DNA of 37,982 bases from Streptomyces sp. RKAG293 (GCF_023701745.1 NZ_JAJOZB010000003.1:1-37982), one strand, 5' to 3'. Positions 7,493 through 16,016 are shown, numbered from the stretch's first letter. Translations and numbers: made by a program. Notes: generated by a model from the letters alone, not told the origin.

Positions 7493-8248
7493 TCAGCTGG
7501 GCTTCCAGCCGCGCACCTCCAGGTGCGTCAGCTTCGCGTCCGGCTGCAAGCGTCCGGTCTCGACCAGCCAGCCGTGCACTGCGGCGGCGACGTCGCCGCC
7601 GGCCGCGTCGACCTTGGCCTTCCATTCCGCCGCGTCGAACCCGCCGGAGCCCTGCCCGGCCCCGGGGCTGGCGCCGTAGGCGCGTTCCTCGGTGCCGTCG
7701 TTGCGCTGCACCACCCCGCGCCGCAGACCCGGGGAGTCGATGCGGGAGCCGGCGGGGTGGGTGAAGGCGCCCTTCTTTGCCCGCACCGTGAACGCGAGCT
7801 TCCCGCCCTCGGCGGCCGCGGTGTTCGCCACGACCGGGCGCAGCCGGGCGGCGCCGGAGGCGATGTGCTGGCGGGCGGCGCGGGCCATGGCCGACTTGCC
7901 GGGGGTGCCGACAATGTCCTTGGTGCGCACCCGGGCCCGGCGCGGCTTGGCCTCGCCCGGCTTGGCCTTGAGCAGTCGCCGCTTCACGTTGGGCGCGGCG
8001 ATCCGCTTGAGGTCGGCGACGTCGGAGGCGCCGCCGGCCTGGACCTCCTGGACGACGTCGCGCAGCGCGGTGACGAAGGCCGCGCCCTTGTCCTTGGTGA
8101 AGAACTGCGAGACCAGGGAGGAGTTGCGGCCGATGATGTCGCCGACCTGCTTCCTGGTGTAGCCGGCGGCCAGCAACTCGTTCGTCAGGCGGGCCGCCTC
8201 GTTCAGCTGCGGGGCGGCCGGACCGCCGCGGCGGCGTCGGGGCGTCAT
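7493..8248 (-). CDS. HTH protein resembling telomere terminal protein Tpg
   Basis: 251 aa from ATG 8248, overlapping the previous stop by ATGA. Residues about 18-50 form a helix-turn-helix (TNELLAAGYTRKQVGDIIGR). A basic stretch follows (KPGEAKPRRARVRTK). The C-terminal half mixes beta strands (KLAFTVRAKKGAFTHPAG) with a final helix-strand unit (AAVHGWLVETGR, then LTHLEVRGW). Canonical Tpg, the protein covalently bound to Streptomyces telomere ends, is about 185 aa. It also has an N-terminal HTH, a basic middle and a C-terminal unit ending in a GLEVEF-like strand. The likeness is of layout, not close sequence. The position downstream of a Tap-like gene supports it. It could instead be an unrelated plasmid DNA-binding protein. 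Confidence 0.5.
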   Translation of the reverse strand: MTPRRRRGGPAAPQLNEAARLTNELLAAGYTRKQVGDIIGRNSSLVSQFFTKDKGAAFVTALRDVVQEVQAGGASDVADLKRIAAPNVKRRLLKAKPGEAKPRRARVRTKDIVGTPGKSAMARAARQHIASGAARLRPVVANTAAAEGGKLAFTVRAKKGAFTHPAGSRIDSPGLRRGVVQRNDGTEERAYGASPGAGQGSGGFDAAEWKAKVDAAGGDVAAAVHGWLVETGRLQPDAKLTHLEVRGWKPS

Positions 8249-8487
8249 GCCGGTCCTTCCGTCGGGTGGGGGTGGTGGCCGGTGCGCTGCGCGTCGATCC
8301 GCCTGGCGAGGTCACCGAGGGAGCCGACGAGGGCTTCCACCGTCCCCGCGTCCATGCGCGCCTCGATCGCCCAGTCGCACCACTGGGTGCCCAGACGGCG
8401 CAGCAGCGCGGTGACATCGCGGGCGGACGCGTACATCTGCCCGTCATCGCCCGGGACCAGCGGAAGGGTCAGGGGCTCTTCGCTCAT
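8245..8487 (-). CDS. 80-aa protein of the replication operon
   Basis: ATG at 8487 overlaps the stop of the Tap-like gene, and its own stop overlaps the next ATG, so all three are translationally coupled. The sequence starts MSEEPLTLPLVPGDDGQMYA, then has two helices (VTALLRRLGTQWCDWAIEAR and VEALVGSLGDLARRIDAQR) and a His/Pro tail. Acidic and small; it could be an adaptor between the flanking proteins. No family recognised. It has no counterpart in the usual two-gene tap-tpg operon. Confidence 0.75.
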   Translation of the reverse strand: MSEEPLTLPLVPGDDGQMYASARDVTALLRRLGTQWCDWAIEARMDAGTVEALVGSLGDLARRIDAQRTGHHPHPTEGPA

Positions 8488-10697
8488 CGGGTCGCCTCCT
8501 GCATCTCGGCGAGGGCTTCGCGGCCGATCGCCTGGTGGGACAGCAGTTCGTCCTCGGTGCGCGGGCCGGTCAGTTCCCAGGGGATGTGGCCCTTGCGCAG
8601 GTAGTCGCCGGGGTTGCCGTGGTACGGCCAGGCGACGTCGGCGGTGGTGTAGATCGCGTCCGTGCGGAAAGCGATGACGGAGCGGGCGGGCAGGTGTAGG
8701 GCGCCCACCGACACGTCGTCTTCCCGCATCCGGGTCGACAGCAGTGCGGCGCGGGCCCCGGACCATACGCCGGCCGACCATTCGGGGTGGGCGTTGGGGT
8801 CGCGGGAGAAGCCGTTGTCCTTCTGCCAGACGATGGTGTTGTCGTCGATGCCGATGATCTGCGCGCCGTCCGGGGCGTCCTGGCCGACCGGCACGGTGCC
8901 GGTCACGATGCGCGGGCGCTGCGCGAAGCCGCCAATGCCGTACAGCAGGATGCTGCGAACTCCCCGGGACGCCAGCCGGGCGGCCTCCCTCTGGCGTTCG
9001 TCCCCGTGCATGGCCGCCTTGGCCTGCAGGGAACTCCACGCGTCCTTCAGCTTCTTGGACCACGCCTTGAGCGGGTCTCCGGACTGCCACACCAGTCCGT
9101 CGAGGATCTCGATCCGCCACGGGGCGACCGGGTTGTGCAGCGCCACGTTCAGCTCCGCGCCCCCGGCCCAGGTCACGAACGTGCGCCCGCCCTCGGACGG
9201 GTACTCCCACGCCCGGTCCCCGGCGGCCGGCGCCGGGAGGATTCCCACGTGGTCCCAGCCGTCGGGGACGGTGACGCGCACCTGCCAGTGCGACGGCGCG
9301 TACAGGGCGTTGACCTTCTCCTTGTCCGACATCGCCGCGAACGCGCTCGGGGTGATGCGGCGCGGGGCTCCCACCCCGGAGGCCCAGGTGTGCTTGGCGT
9401 AGGCGAAGGTGCGGTCGAGCTCGACCAGGCGCGGCAGCTGCTCGGGGACGTTCGGTGGCAGGATCAGCTCGGTGCGGCCCTGGCCGGCGGTGGCGTGCAT
9501 GAGGCCGCGGATCTCCTCCGACATCACCGGATAGCCGTCGGCCCACTTCGCGCCGGTCTTCGCGGGGATGGTGCGGGTCCACAGGTCGCGGCCGGTCTGC
9601 GACGGGGAGCCCATCAGCGTCACGTCCGACCAGTGCTGCTTCAACGCCTTCCACAACTCGACGAAGGCGTCACGAACGGTGGCCGGGTCGGCGTCGCCGA
9701 CCTCGAACCACTCCCCCACCGAGCGGATCTCGGTGTGCTGGTCGCCGCGCTGCCACCGGCCGACGGGGTTGCGCGGGTGGACCAAGTGCCCGGCCATGCG
9801 GTCCTTTCCGCGGGAGGCCTCCACCTTCCAGGCGTCCCCGGGCGGTGCGTTCAGCCAGGCGGCGACGGCGTCGCGCAGGAACGGGTGGCGGGCGGCGTCG
9901 GCGTGCCAGGGGTCGCCGGCGGTGATGTAGATCCGCTCCACCGTCGCGGGCAGCACCGCGTACACTGCGGCCAGGATCTCCGCGACCGACGCCGCACCGA
10001 GCTGCACGTGCACCGTCTGGTCGCGGTGCACCAGGACACCGGTGGTGGTATCCAAGAACGCCATCGCCCGCGCCTGCTGGGGGAAGTTCGGTCGGGTCGA
10101 CGTCAAGTTCGGCGTCACCGCGAACCACCGGTCCCCGTCCGCGCCGGCCGGAATCGACGGGAGTTCCCGCTCCCCCAGCCCTTCCGGTCCGGCGACCTGC
10201 ACGGGCGTGGTGACGGCGGCCGCCACGGCCGGGACGTCAACGTGCTCCTGGTCGTCGGCGACGGTCTCGGTGACGTCCGCCGCCGGAGGCACCGGTGTGT
10301 CGACAATGTCGGTGACTTCGGGCACCACTTCGACGGCCGGAGCAGGCGGTTCGGGGCGGCGCAGGTCCGGAACGACCGCACCCGGGGCAGTGATCGTCTG
10401 TGCGGGCGCTTGCGAGGCGATGTGATCATCCGGGCGGGCAGGTGCCGGTGAGGGCGCGTCAGGCCCGGAGGCGGGCGCTGAGGGGCCCAGGGAGGGCACC
10501 AGGGCGACCACGTCGATCACCGCCAGGCCGGCGGCCGGGGCGAGCTTGTCGGCGGACGCCTTGGCGTACGTCCCCAACGACGTCACCCGCTTGTCGCGAT
10601 CCGAGGTCAGCTTCGCCAGCGCGGCCGTGACCTTCTTGATGTCGTCCCGCACCCGGCGCAGTTCCGCCAGGCCGGCGGTGTAGGTCTTCGCGTCCAT
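8484..10697 (-). CDS. Tap-like / family-B DNA polymerase-like protein
   Basis: 737 aa from ATG 10697 (GGAAAGG upstream), just after the dnaB-like stop. An N-terminal helical part (1-60) and a Pro/Ala-rich linker (about 65-195) precede a large folded region. Three segments resemble the palm motifs of protein-primed family-B polymerases: LVELDRTFAYAK (about 425-436, motif A-like), RGVRSILLYGIGG (about 577-590, motif B-like) and SVIAFRTDAIYTT (about 671-685, motif C-like). The same order, spacing and length (about 740 aa) occur in Streptomyces telomere-associated protein Tap. Motif C lacks the full DTD, so catalysis is doubtful. In Tap the role is to bind telomeric DNA and bring in Tpg; that role is inferred here. 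Confidence 0.55.
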   Translation of the reverse strand: MDAKTYTAGLAELRRVRDDIKKVTAALAKLTSDRDKRVTSLGTYAKASADKLAPAAGLAVIDVVALVPSLGPSAPASGPDAPSPAPARPDDHIASQAPAQTITAPGAVVPDLRRPEPPAPAVEVVPEVTDIVDTPVPPAADVTETVADDQEHVDVPAVAAAVTTPVQVAGPEGLGERELPSIPAGADGDRWFAVTPNLTSTRPNFPQQARAMAFLDTTTGVLVHRDQTVHVQLGAASVAEILAAVYAVLPATVERIYITAGDPWHADAARHPFLRDAVAAWLNAPPGDAWKVEASRGKDRMAGHLVHPRNPVGRWQRGDQHTEIRSVGEWFEVGDADPATVRDAFVELWKALKQHWSDVTLMGSPSQTGRDLWTRTIPAKTGAKWADGYPVMSEEIRGLMHATAGQGRTELILPPNVPEQLPRLVELDRTFAYAKHTWASGVGAPRRITPSAFAAMSDKEKVNALYAPSHWQVRVTVPDGWDHVGILPAPAAGDRAWEYPSEGGRTFVTWAGGAELNVALHNPVAPWRIEILDGLVWQSGDPLKAWSKKLKDAWSSLQAKAAMHGDERQREAARLASRGVRSILLYGIGGFAQRPRIVTGTVPVGQDAPDGAQIIGIDDNTIVWQKDNGFSRDPNAHPEWSAGVWSGARAALLSTRMREDDVSVGALHLPARSVIAFRTDAIYTTADVAWPYHGNPGDYLRKGHIPWELTGPRTEDELLSHQAIGREALAEMQEATR

Positions 10698-10710
10698 GAT
10701 GGTCCTTTCC

Positions 10711-12087
10711 TTACTGGCCGGGCTCTTGGGTGCGCGCCATGTCGACGAACCGGGACATGTACAGCTGTGCGGCTACGGTGATCTCGGCGGTGGGCCCGTT
10801 GCGGTGCTTGGCCACGTGCAGGTCGGCCTCACCGGCTCGCGGCGACAACTTCTCGTACGCCTCTTCGCGGTGCAGCAGGATCACCATGTCGGCGTCCTGC
10901 TCGATAGATCCCGATTCGCGCAGGTCGGAGACCATGGGCTTCTTGTCCGCCCGCTGCTCCGGTCCGCGGTTGAGCTGGGACAGGGCGACGATGGGGATCT
11001 CGAGCTCCTTGGCCAGGAGCTTGAGGCTGCGGGAGATGTCGGAGACCTCCTGCTGCCGGCTCTCCGGGCGTCGACCGCCACCGCCGGACAGCAGCTGCAG
11101 GTAGTCGATCACCATCAGCTTCAGGTCGACGCGCTCCTTCAGGCGGCGAGCCTTGGTGCGGATGGTGAGCAGGTCCAGGTTCGCGGAGTCGTCGATGTGC
11201 AGCGGGGCACCCATCATCTCCACCGTCCGGCGGTCGACCCGGTCGCGCAGCTCCGGCGGCAGGGTCGCGGCGTTGATGTGGTGCAGCGGCACCCGGGCCT
11301 CGGCCGCGACGATCCGCTTGACCAGCTCCGGGGTGCCCATCTCCAGCGAGAAGATCACCCCGTGCTGCCGGTCACGGATCGTGCAGGCTCGCAGGAAGTC
11401 CACCGCCAGCGTGCTTTTGCCCATCGCGGGGCGGCCGGCCACGACGATGAGCTGCCCCGGCTGGAACCCCTGGGTCAGGGAGTCCAGATCGACGAAGCCA
11501 GTAGAGACGCCGGTGAGCTGCCCGCCGTTGCGCTCCTGCGCTTCGTAGTCGTCGTGGAACACGCCGAGCGCTTCCCCGAGCATGCCCATGCCGTCGTCGG
11601 CGCCGTCCTCCATCGCGGCCGACAGCGCCAGCTGCGCCCGCCCGGCGATCTCCTGCGCGGATGCCTCGCCCTTGAGGACCTCGTTGCGGTTCGCGGTCAG
11701 CGCCGCCAGCAGCTCCCGCTGCTTCGCCTTCTCCCGCACGATGTCGGCGTAGTACTCGCAGTTCGCCGGCGTGAACGCGGACTGCACCAGGCCGCTGATG
11801 TACGGCCGGCCGCCGCAGCGGTCCAGCTGCCCCTCACGGTGCAGCCGAGCCGACACCAGGACCGGGTCCGCCGGCTCGCCGGAGGCGAACTGCGCCAGGA
11901 TCGCCTCGTAGATCGTCTCGTGCGCGGGCCGGTAGAAGTGCCGGCCCTTGAGGATCACCAGGGCGTCCTGGATCGCTTCCCGAGACAGCAGCATCGCGCC
12001 CAGCACACCGCACTCGGCATCCAGATCGGCCGGCGCCTCGAACTCGCCGCCCGCAGCGCGTGCGGGGGGGATCTCCAGGTCGGTCAT
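10711..12087 (-). CDS. dnaB: Replicative DNA helicase, DnaB family
   Basis: 458 aa from ATG 12087, whose codon overlaps the stop of the upstream initiator gene; GGGAG precedes it. The N-terminal DnaB domain begins ADLDAECGVLGAMLLSREAI. The RecA-like core has Walker A AGRPAMGKST (about 216-226), SLEMG, Walker B LMVIDYLQLL (about 322-331), LSQLNRG and the sensor-like DLRESGSIEQDADMVILLHR, ending with KHRNGPT. All ATPase motifs are intact and the length is normal for a replicative hexameric helicase. As part of a plasmid operon it corresponds to the helicase-like Rep2 of Streptomyces linear replicons and probably unwinds the plasmid origin after loading by the upstream protein. Confidence 0.93.
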   Translation of the reverse strand: MTDLEIPPARAAGGEFEAPADLDAECGVLGAMLLSREAIQDALVILKGRHFYRPAHETIYEAILAQFASGEPADPVLVSARLHREGQLDRCGGRPYISGLVQSAFTPANCEYYADIVREKAKQRELLAALTANRNEVLKGEASAQEIAGRAQLALSAAMEDGADDGMGMLGEALGVFHDDYEAQERNGGQLTGVSTGFVDLDSLTQGFQPGQLIVVAGRPAMGKSTLAVDFLRACTIRDRQHGVIFSLEMGTPELVKRIVAAEARVPLHHINAATLPPELRDRVDRRTVEMMGAPLHIDDSANLDLLTIRTKARRLKERVDLKLMVIDYLQLLSGGGGRRPESRQQEVSDISRSLKLLAKELEIPIVALSQLNRGPEQRADKKPMVSDLRESGSIEQDADMVILLHREEAYEKLSPRAGEADLHVAKHRNGPTAEITVAAQLYMSRFVDMARTQEPGQ

Positions 12088-13175
12088 CGGGAACTCCCGG
12101 CGCTCTCGTGCTGGCGCCGCGCCAGAGCCTGCGGGTTGCACGTCTCGCACGGCACGTACTCACCGGTTGAGTCGAAGGACATGCGGTGGTGTTCGTCGCA
12201 CTGCCCGCACCACGCCGTGGCCTGCACCCCGGACTTCTCCACTGGCACCTTCGAGCGGTCAACGTGGTCGATCAACTTCTTCCAACCATGGGGCGCCATC
12301 TCCCGCGCCCGGTCGGCCAGCCACCAGGCCGGGAAGTTGTTCGCCAGCAGGAGGGCCGCGTCGTTCTGCAGCAGGGCATGCACCGACGGGGTGATCGGGC
12401 GCTTGAGCGCTTCACGGTACGCGGCAACGATCACAGCGACATCCGCGTCCTGCTGCGAGCGCTGTCCGGGCAGCTGCCCGCCGATGATTTCCGGCGCAGC
12501 CTTCGTCTCTCTCTCCGTCACGGCAGCACCACCCACCACGCCAGCCGCTTCGCGCTCACGCGCCTCTTGAGAGAGAGATTCTTTAGAAGAAGAAGGAACC
12601 GCCGCATGGGTGCGGCTACCCTCGCCGCACCCATGCGGCGACCCTGGCCGCATGGGTGCGGCTACCCCCCCTTCAATCTCGTCAGGGGTAGCCGCATGGG
12701 TGCGGCTACCCTCGCCACCCTGCGCGGCCTGCGCTTTTGCCGTTTTGGCCGCCTCGCGGGCAGCCGTGCGTGCCACCTTGTCCGCCTCACGCTTCGCCGC
12801 ACGGGCAGCAGCCCGCTCGTCCCAGCGCTCGTGATCGAGCAGCCGGTACAAGCTGGGGATGTGGCGCTTGGGATTGTTCGGGTCGGGCCGCCGCTCGACC
12901 TCCAGCAGCCCCCGCTCCTCCAGCCGCTTCGTTGCACGGTCGACGGTGTCCACCGACCGGCCGATGCACTCCGCCAGACGCTTACGGGTCGGGATGTTAA
13001 GGCTGAACTCGTCCTCGTCTGCGGACTCCCGGCTGCCCGGGTCCATGAACGACGCCAGCGCCGCGTACAGGGCTTTTTCGACAGGCTCGAACGAGCCGTC
13101 GCGGGCGAGCTCCGCATCGAACTTCACCCAGTCGAGGGTGGCGTCGCTGACCACGCGGGGGGCGAAGGCGTTCAC
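12084..13175 (-). CDS. Winged-helix plasmid replication initiator (Rep1-like)
   Basis: 363 aa from GTG 13175, overlapping the stop of the upstream small ORF. Residues about 25-115 form a winged-helix unit (RKRLAECIGRSVDTVDRATK, then ERGLLEVERR). An Ala/Lys-rich helix and a low-complexity linker (about 155-205) follow; the linker is where the iterons lie. The C-terminal part (about 245-350) is helical and ends in a CxxC...CxxC zinc site (WCGQCDE, VPCETCNP). Directly followed by dnaB with an ATGA overlap, as phage and plasmid initiator/loader genes often are. The iterons inside the gene suggest it binds its own coding DNA as origin and autoregulates. Confidence 0.7.
   Translation of the reverse strand: MNAFAPRVVSDATLDWVKFDAELARDGSFEPVEKALYAALASFMDPGSRESADEDEFSLNIPTRKRLAECIGRSVDTVDRATKRLEERGLLEVERRPDPNNPKRHIPSLYRLLDHERWDERAAARAAKREADKVARTAAREAAKTAKAQAAQGGEGSRTHAATPDEIEGGVAAPMRPGSPHGCGEGSRTHAAVPSSSKESLSQEAREREAAGVVGGAAVTERETKAAPEIIGGQLPGQRSQQDADVAVIVAAYREALKRPITPSVHALLQNDAALLLANNFPAWWLADRAREMAPHGWKKLIDHVDRSKVPVEKSGVQATAWCGQCDEHHRMSFDSTGEYVPCETCNPQALARRQHESAGSSR
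12601..12706. repeat. Iterons inside the initiator gene; candidate origin
   Basis: Four copies of the 16-bp palindromic unit GCCGCATGGGTGCGGC at 12601, 12624 (opposite orientation), 12647 and 12691. Steps are 23, 23 and 44 bp, close to two and four helical turns. They encode a low-complexity linker, so coding constraint does not explain them. Iterons within the initiator gene are known from Streptomyces linear plasmid replicons of the pSLA2 type. Confidence 0.75.
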
Positions 13176-13447
13176 GCCGCACCGCCCGTCGTGATGATGC
13201 CGTCCGCGGACAGCCAGTCCATGGCGGCCTGGACGCCGCAGGAACTGGTAGAGATCGGGAAGTAGCGGTTCATGACCGCGATGCTGGAAGGATCAGCTTG
13301 TGGATAGAGGCCGGCAGTCGGCCCGGTCGCGCGCGCAGAGGGGATCGTGCCGACACCGGCGCGGCGGGTGACCGGCCGGGCCGGGGGAGATGGATCTGCC
13401 GCAGGTCGGCCGCGAAGGCTGCGGCTGCGGTGGTGCATGTTTGTCAC
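13172..13447 (-). CDS. Possible small leader protein of the replication operon
   Basis: 91 aa from GTG 13447, or 33 aa from ATG 13273. The last 33 residues (MNRYFPISTSSCGVQAAMDW and on) look like a real peptide and the stop overlaps the initiator start, as in a coupled operon. The first half is Arg/Pro-rich and may be non-coding. The ribosome sites are poor for either start. No family recognised. Confidence 0.4.
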   Translation of the reverse strand: MTNMHHRSRSLRGRPAADPSPPARPVTRRAGVGTIPSARATGPTAGLYPQADPSSIAVMNRYFPISTSSCGVQAAMDWLSADGIITTGGAA

Positions 13448-13454
13448 GTACGGT

Positions 13455-13475
13455 CCCTATCGGTAGGGAACCGCA
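13455..13475. promoter_or_regulatory. Operator-like inverted repeat upstream of the replication operon
   Basis: Arms GGTCCCTA and TAGGGAACC around TCGG form a nearly perfect inverted repeat 8 bases upstream of the farthest start of the operon. A repressor site controlling replication genes is a natural reading. Confidence 0.4.
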
Positions 13476-13560
13476 GATCAGCGATCGAGTGTGACGCGAA
13501 GCACGTGACGCCTAGTTCTACTGGGCTACACGATGCCTGTCGTTCTATGCTCTTGGGTAG

Positions 13561-13914
13561 GTGACCACCGGGCCTCGGTCCAAGGCACCAGGCGCGGTCA
13601 CCGCGCTGACCTACGACTCCACGTTGGACGGTTTGGACGCCGTCCGGGGCTTTGGTAGAGCAATGGGGGAGTCGACTCCGGAGAAGATGGCCGTTCCTGT
13701 TGACGCAGGGCGGCCATCACCCGTTTACGGGCTTCGTTGCGGTGGAAATGAGCACCTTGGCCGAATTGGCCTGAAACGCATCATCTGCGTCATCCTTCCG
13801 TGGGCTTCCCCGGCGGACCGGGTACTCGGAGCACACACCCTGCCAGAGTTCACGACTGCGGAACGCGACGGCGCGGCGATTGCCCCAAATGAGACAGCGC
13901 CGCGCCTTAACTGA
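13561..13914 (+). CDS. Doubtful ORF or gene fragment
   Basis: 117 aa from GTG 13561. The first 25-30 codons have GC-rich third positions (GPRSKAPGAVTALTYDSTLD), but codon use then becomes ordinary and the rest does not look like protein. TATGCT stands about 10 bases before the GTG, allowing a leaderless start. It may be the broken 5' end of a former gene. No family assigned. The bases from 13915 to 13979 show nothing. Confidence 0.22.
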   Translation: MTTGPRSKAPGAVTALTYDSTLDGLDAVRGFGRAMGESTPEKMAVPVDAGRPSPVYGLRCGGNEHLGRIGLKRIICVILPWASPADRVLGAHTLPEFTTAERDGAAIAPNETAPRLN

Positions 13915-13979
13915 CGTTCGGTCATCAGTTCGCTTCCTGATCCACTTCGTGCACGTTTGGCGGGCGGAAAGAGTTCCCG

Positions 13980-15143
13980 CTACGCCTTGGTATCGAGGTA
14001 GTGGAATCCGGGCTTGGGATGCATCAGGAAGTCGTGGTGCGAGATGTTCCAGGCGTATGCGCCTGCCATGGAGAAGGCGACTACGTCGCCGACACCAATT
14101 CGCTCCATAGGTACCTGACGTGCGAAAACATCCTTCGGCGTGCACAACTGACCGACCAAGGTGACCGGTTCATCGGTCACCTCTGGGCCGTCGCCAGCAT
14201 GCGGCAAAACGACGCACGGCTGGTTGTGCTGCTTAGTAACCGGAGTTCGGAATTGCATCGTTCCGCCACGGAGTACAGCGAACCACTCGCCGTATGCCCG
14301 CTTCACGTCCAGCACCTGGGTGACGTACCACCCGGCGTAGACGCTCATAGCGCGGCCAGGCTCGATGCGGAGGGTCTCGTCCGGGCCCGCCAGCTCGGCG
14401 ACGCTCCGGCCGTATGTGGGCCAATCGAAAACAGAGCTGGGATTGCCGTAGTCGACAGCCATCCCGCCGCCGAGGTTGAACTCCGGATGAGCGACACCCA
14501 TCTTGTCCAACCAGGCGCGGCCCCAGCGAAGGATCTCGGACGACTGCTTCACCATGTCTTTCGCATCGAGGCCGGACGCGAGGTGCGCGTGGATGCCGCG
14601 CAGGCGGATCGACGACGATGCGGCCAGAATCGGGCGGCAGAGCTCCATGAGGTCCGGATCCATGCCGAACGGACCGCTCATCGCCAGTGCGGCACCAGCT
14701 CGGTCACCCGCGAGGTTCACGCGCAACATCACATCAACGGTCCGACCCGAAGTGTGCGCAAGTTCGGACAGGCGCTTCAGTTCGTACGGACTCTCGACAT
14801 GGATGCGTTCGACGCGCAACTCCATCGCGCGCACCAGCTCCTGGTCCGTCTTGCCCGGCCCACCGAATGCCAGCCGAGCGTCGGGCAGAACTGACCGGAC
14901 GTGCTCCAGCTCGCCGCCGGATGCCACCTCGATCCCGGCCACGTAAGGAGCTAGCGCCCTGAGGATCGGGGCATCGGGGTTGGCCTTCGCGGCGTAGAAG
15001 ACCTCTGGTGCGCCCGGTACTGCGAGGGCGGCCTGGATGGCCGATGCGTGTGACCGCAGAGCGTCCAGGTCGTAGACGTAGGCAGGAAGCGAGCCGCTGG
15101 CAGCCAGCCGCGTCGCTTCCTCGGAGATGGCGTTGGTGATCAT
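13980..15143 (-). CDS. PLP-dependent decarboxylase, diaminopimelate/ornithine (fold III) family
   Basis: 387 aa from ATG 15143 (GAGAGG six bases before). Alanine-racemase-fold barrel with the PLP lysine in YAAKANPD (about residue 52), HAHLASG, NLGGGMAVDYG and EPGR, followed by the C-terminal barrel domain with the catalytic Cys in GQLCTPKDVFA and the closing AYAWNISHHDFLMHPKP. All key residues are present. The tail resembles decarboxylases of siderophore-type pathways (SbnH-like) more than biosynthetic LysA, so the substrate may be a diamino acid or a conjugate. It lies 40 bp after the GntR gene and is probably co-transcribed with it. No other pathway gene is nearby, which is odd for metabolism and suggests a signalling or housekeeping role on the plasmid. 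Confidence 0.85.
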   Translation of the reverse strand: MITNAISEEATRLAASGSLPAYVYDLDALRSHASAIQAALAVPGAPEVFYAAKANPDAPILRALAPYVAGIEVASGGELEHVRSVLPDARLAFGGPGKTDQELVRAMELRVERIHVESPYELKRLSELAHTSGRTVDVMLRVNLAGDRAGAALAMSGPFGMDPDLMELCRPILAASSSIRLRGIHAHLASGLDAKDMVKQSSEILRWGRAWLDKMGVAHPEFNLGGGMAVDYGNPSSVFDWPTYGRSVAELAGPDETLRIEPGRAMSVYAGWYVTQVLDVKRAYGEWFAVLRGGTMQFRTPVTKQHNQPCVVLPHAGDGPEVTDEPVTLVGQLCTPKDVFARQVPMERIGVGDVVAFSMAGAYAWNISHHDFLMHPKPGFHYLDTKA

Positions 15144-15183
15144 GGGCATCCTCTCGGTCGTCATCGGACGGCCAGTAGCAGTG

Positions 15184-15954
15184 TCAGATGAGCGGGAAAC
15201 TGTGCTCGATGACCAGGCTTTGAGCGGGCGTGACGGTGGTTGTGACCTCAACGGCTCTGCCGTCAGCGGTCCGGCCGACGTGGAAAATCTCCGTGACCGT
15301 GCGTTCGGGACTGATCTCCAGGAACTGCGCCTCGGTAGTGGTCGGCAGCCGACTGGGAATGATCCGCTCGGTTGCTTCGACCTGCGGGTAGCCCAGGTCC
15401 GCCAGCGCTGTCTTAATGCCCCCTGTGATGACGGGGCCGGCTTCCTCGAGGACCGTGCCCGCAGCGATATCCAGCGGGAACCACGACGCATTGAGCCGGA
15501 CGGGGATGCCGCTGGCGAGCAGCCGCCGCCGCCGAACGAGGCAGGTCACATCGTCGCTGGACACGCCAAGCGCTTCGGCCACATCCGCCGGCGGCCGGGC
15601 GTGTTCCACGGTGATTTCGTGCTGAGGCTCCAGACCGAGCGCCCTGACCTCGCTGTCGAACGCCCCCCGAGCGCCTTGGTGCTCGCGCGCTGAGCGGGAG
15701 TAGCGGGCGGCCGAGTGCAGCATGGGAGGCAGCCAGGTGACCAGCGTTCCGCGCCCCTGTTGCGGCCTGACCATGCCTTCAGCCGCCAAAAGACCCATGG
15801 CCCGGTTCACCAGGCTGCGGGAAGCGCCATACCGCGCGGCGAGTTCAGGTTCGGCAGGGAGAACCGATGCTGACGGGTAACGGCCGGCTCTGATCTCCTT
15901 GCGGATCGTGGCCGCGATCTCGCGGAACCCCAGCTTCTGCGGAGGCTGCTGCAT
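15184..15954 (-). CDS. GntR-family regulator, HutC type with UTRA ligand domain
   Basis: 256 aa from ATG 15954 (AGGGAG upstream). The N-terminal winged helix reads IAATIRKEIRAGRYPSAS, LPAEPELAARYGASRSLVNR and GMVRPQQGRGTLV, a standard GntR reader. Residues about 90-250 match a UTRA ligand domain (CLVRRRRLLASGIPVRL, then a final strand set). This is the type of KorSA/TraR repressors that hold down transfer genes of Streptomyces conjugative elements. It is divergent from the transfer operon, and two near-identical palindromes lie between them (16017-16034, 16074-16091). It likely represses both directions until a ligand binds. Confidence 0.88.
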   Translation of the reverse strand: MQQPPQKLGFREIAATIRKEIRAGRYPSASVLPAEPELAARYGASRSLVNRAMGLLAAEGMVRPQQGRGTLVTWLPPMLHSAARYSRSAREHQGARGAFDSEVRALGLEPQHEITVEHARPPADVAEALGVSSDDVTCLVRRRRLLASGIPVRLNASWFPLDIAAGTVLEEAGPVITGGIKTALADLGYPQVEATERIIPSRLPTTTEAQFLEISPERTVTEIFHVGRTADGRAVEVTTTVTPAQSLVIEHSFPLI

Positions 15955-16016
15955 AGGTCTTACTCCCTCTTGTTGGTCACGTGCTCAGTCAGCACGTTAG
16001 ATCATCTCAGCGAAAT

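Noticed and set aside
10696..12570. Open plus-strand frame of 624 codons
   Set aside because: It is the mirror of the dnaB and initiator genes, Gln/Arg/Gly-rich and without any family motif.
12601..12706. CRISPR array
   Set aside because: Units are short, palindromic, one inverted, with 7-bp gaps, inside a coding gene and without cas genes.
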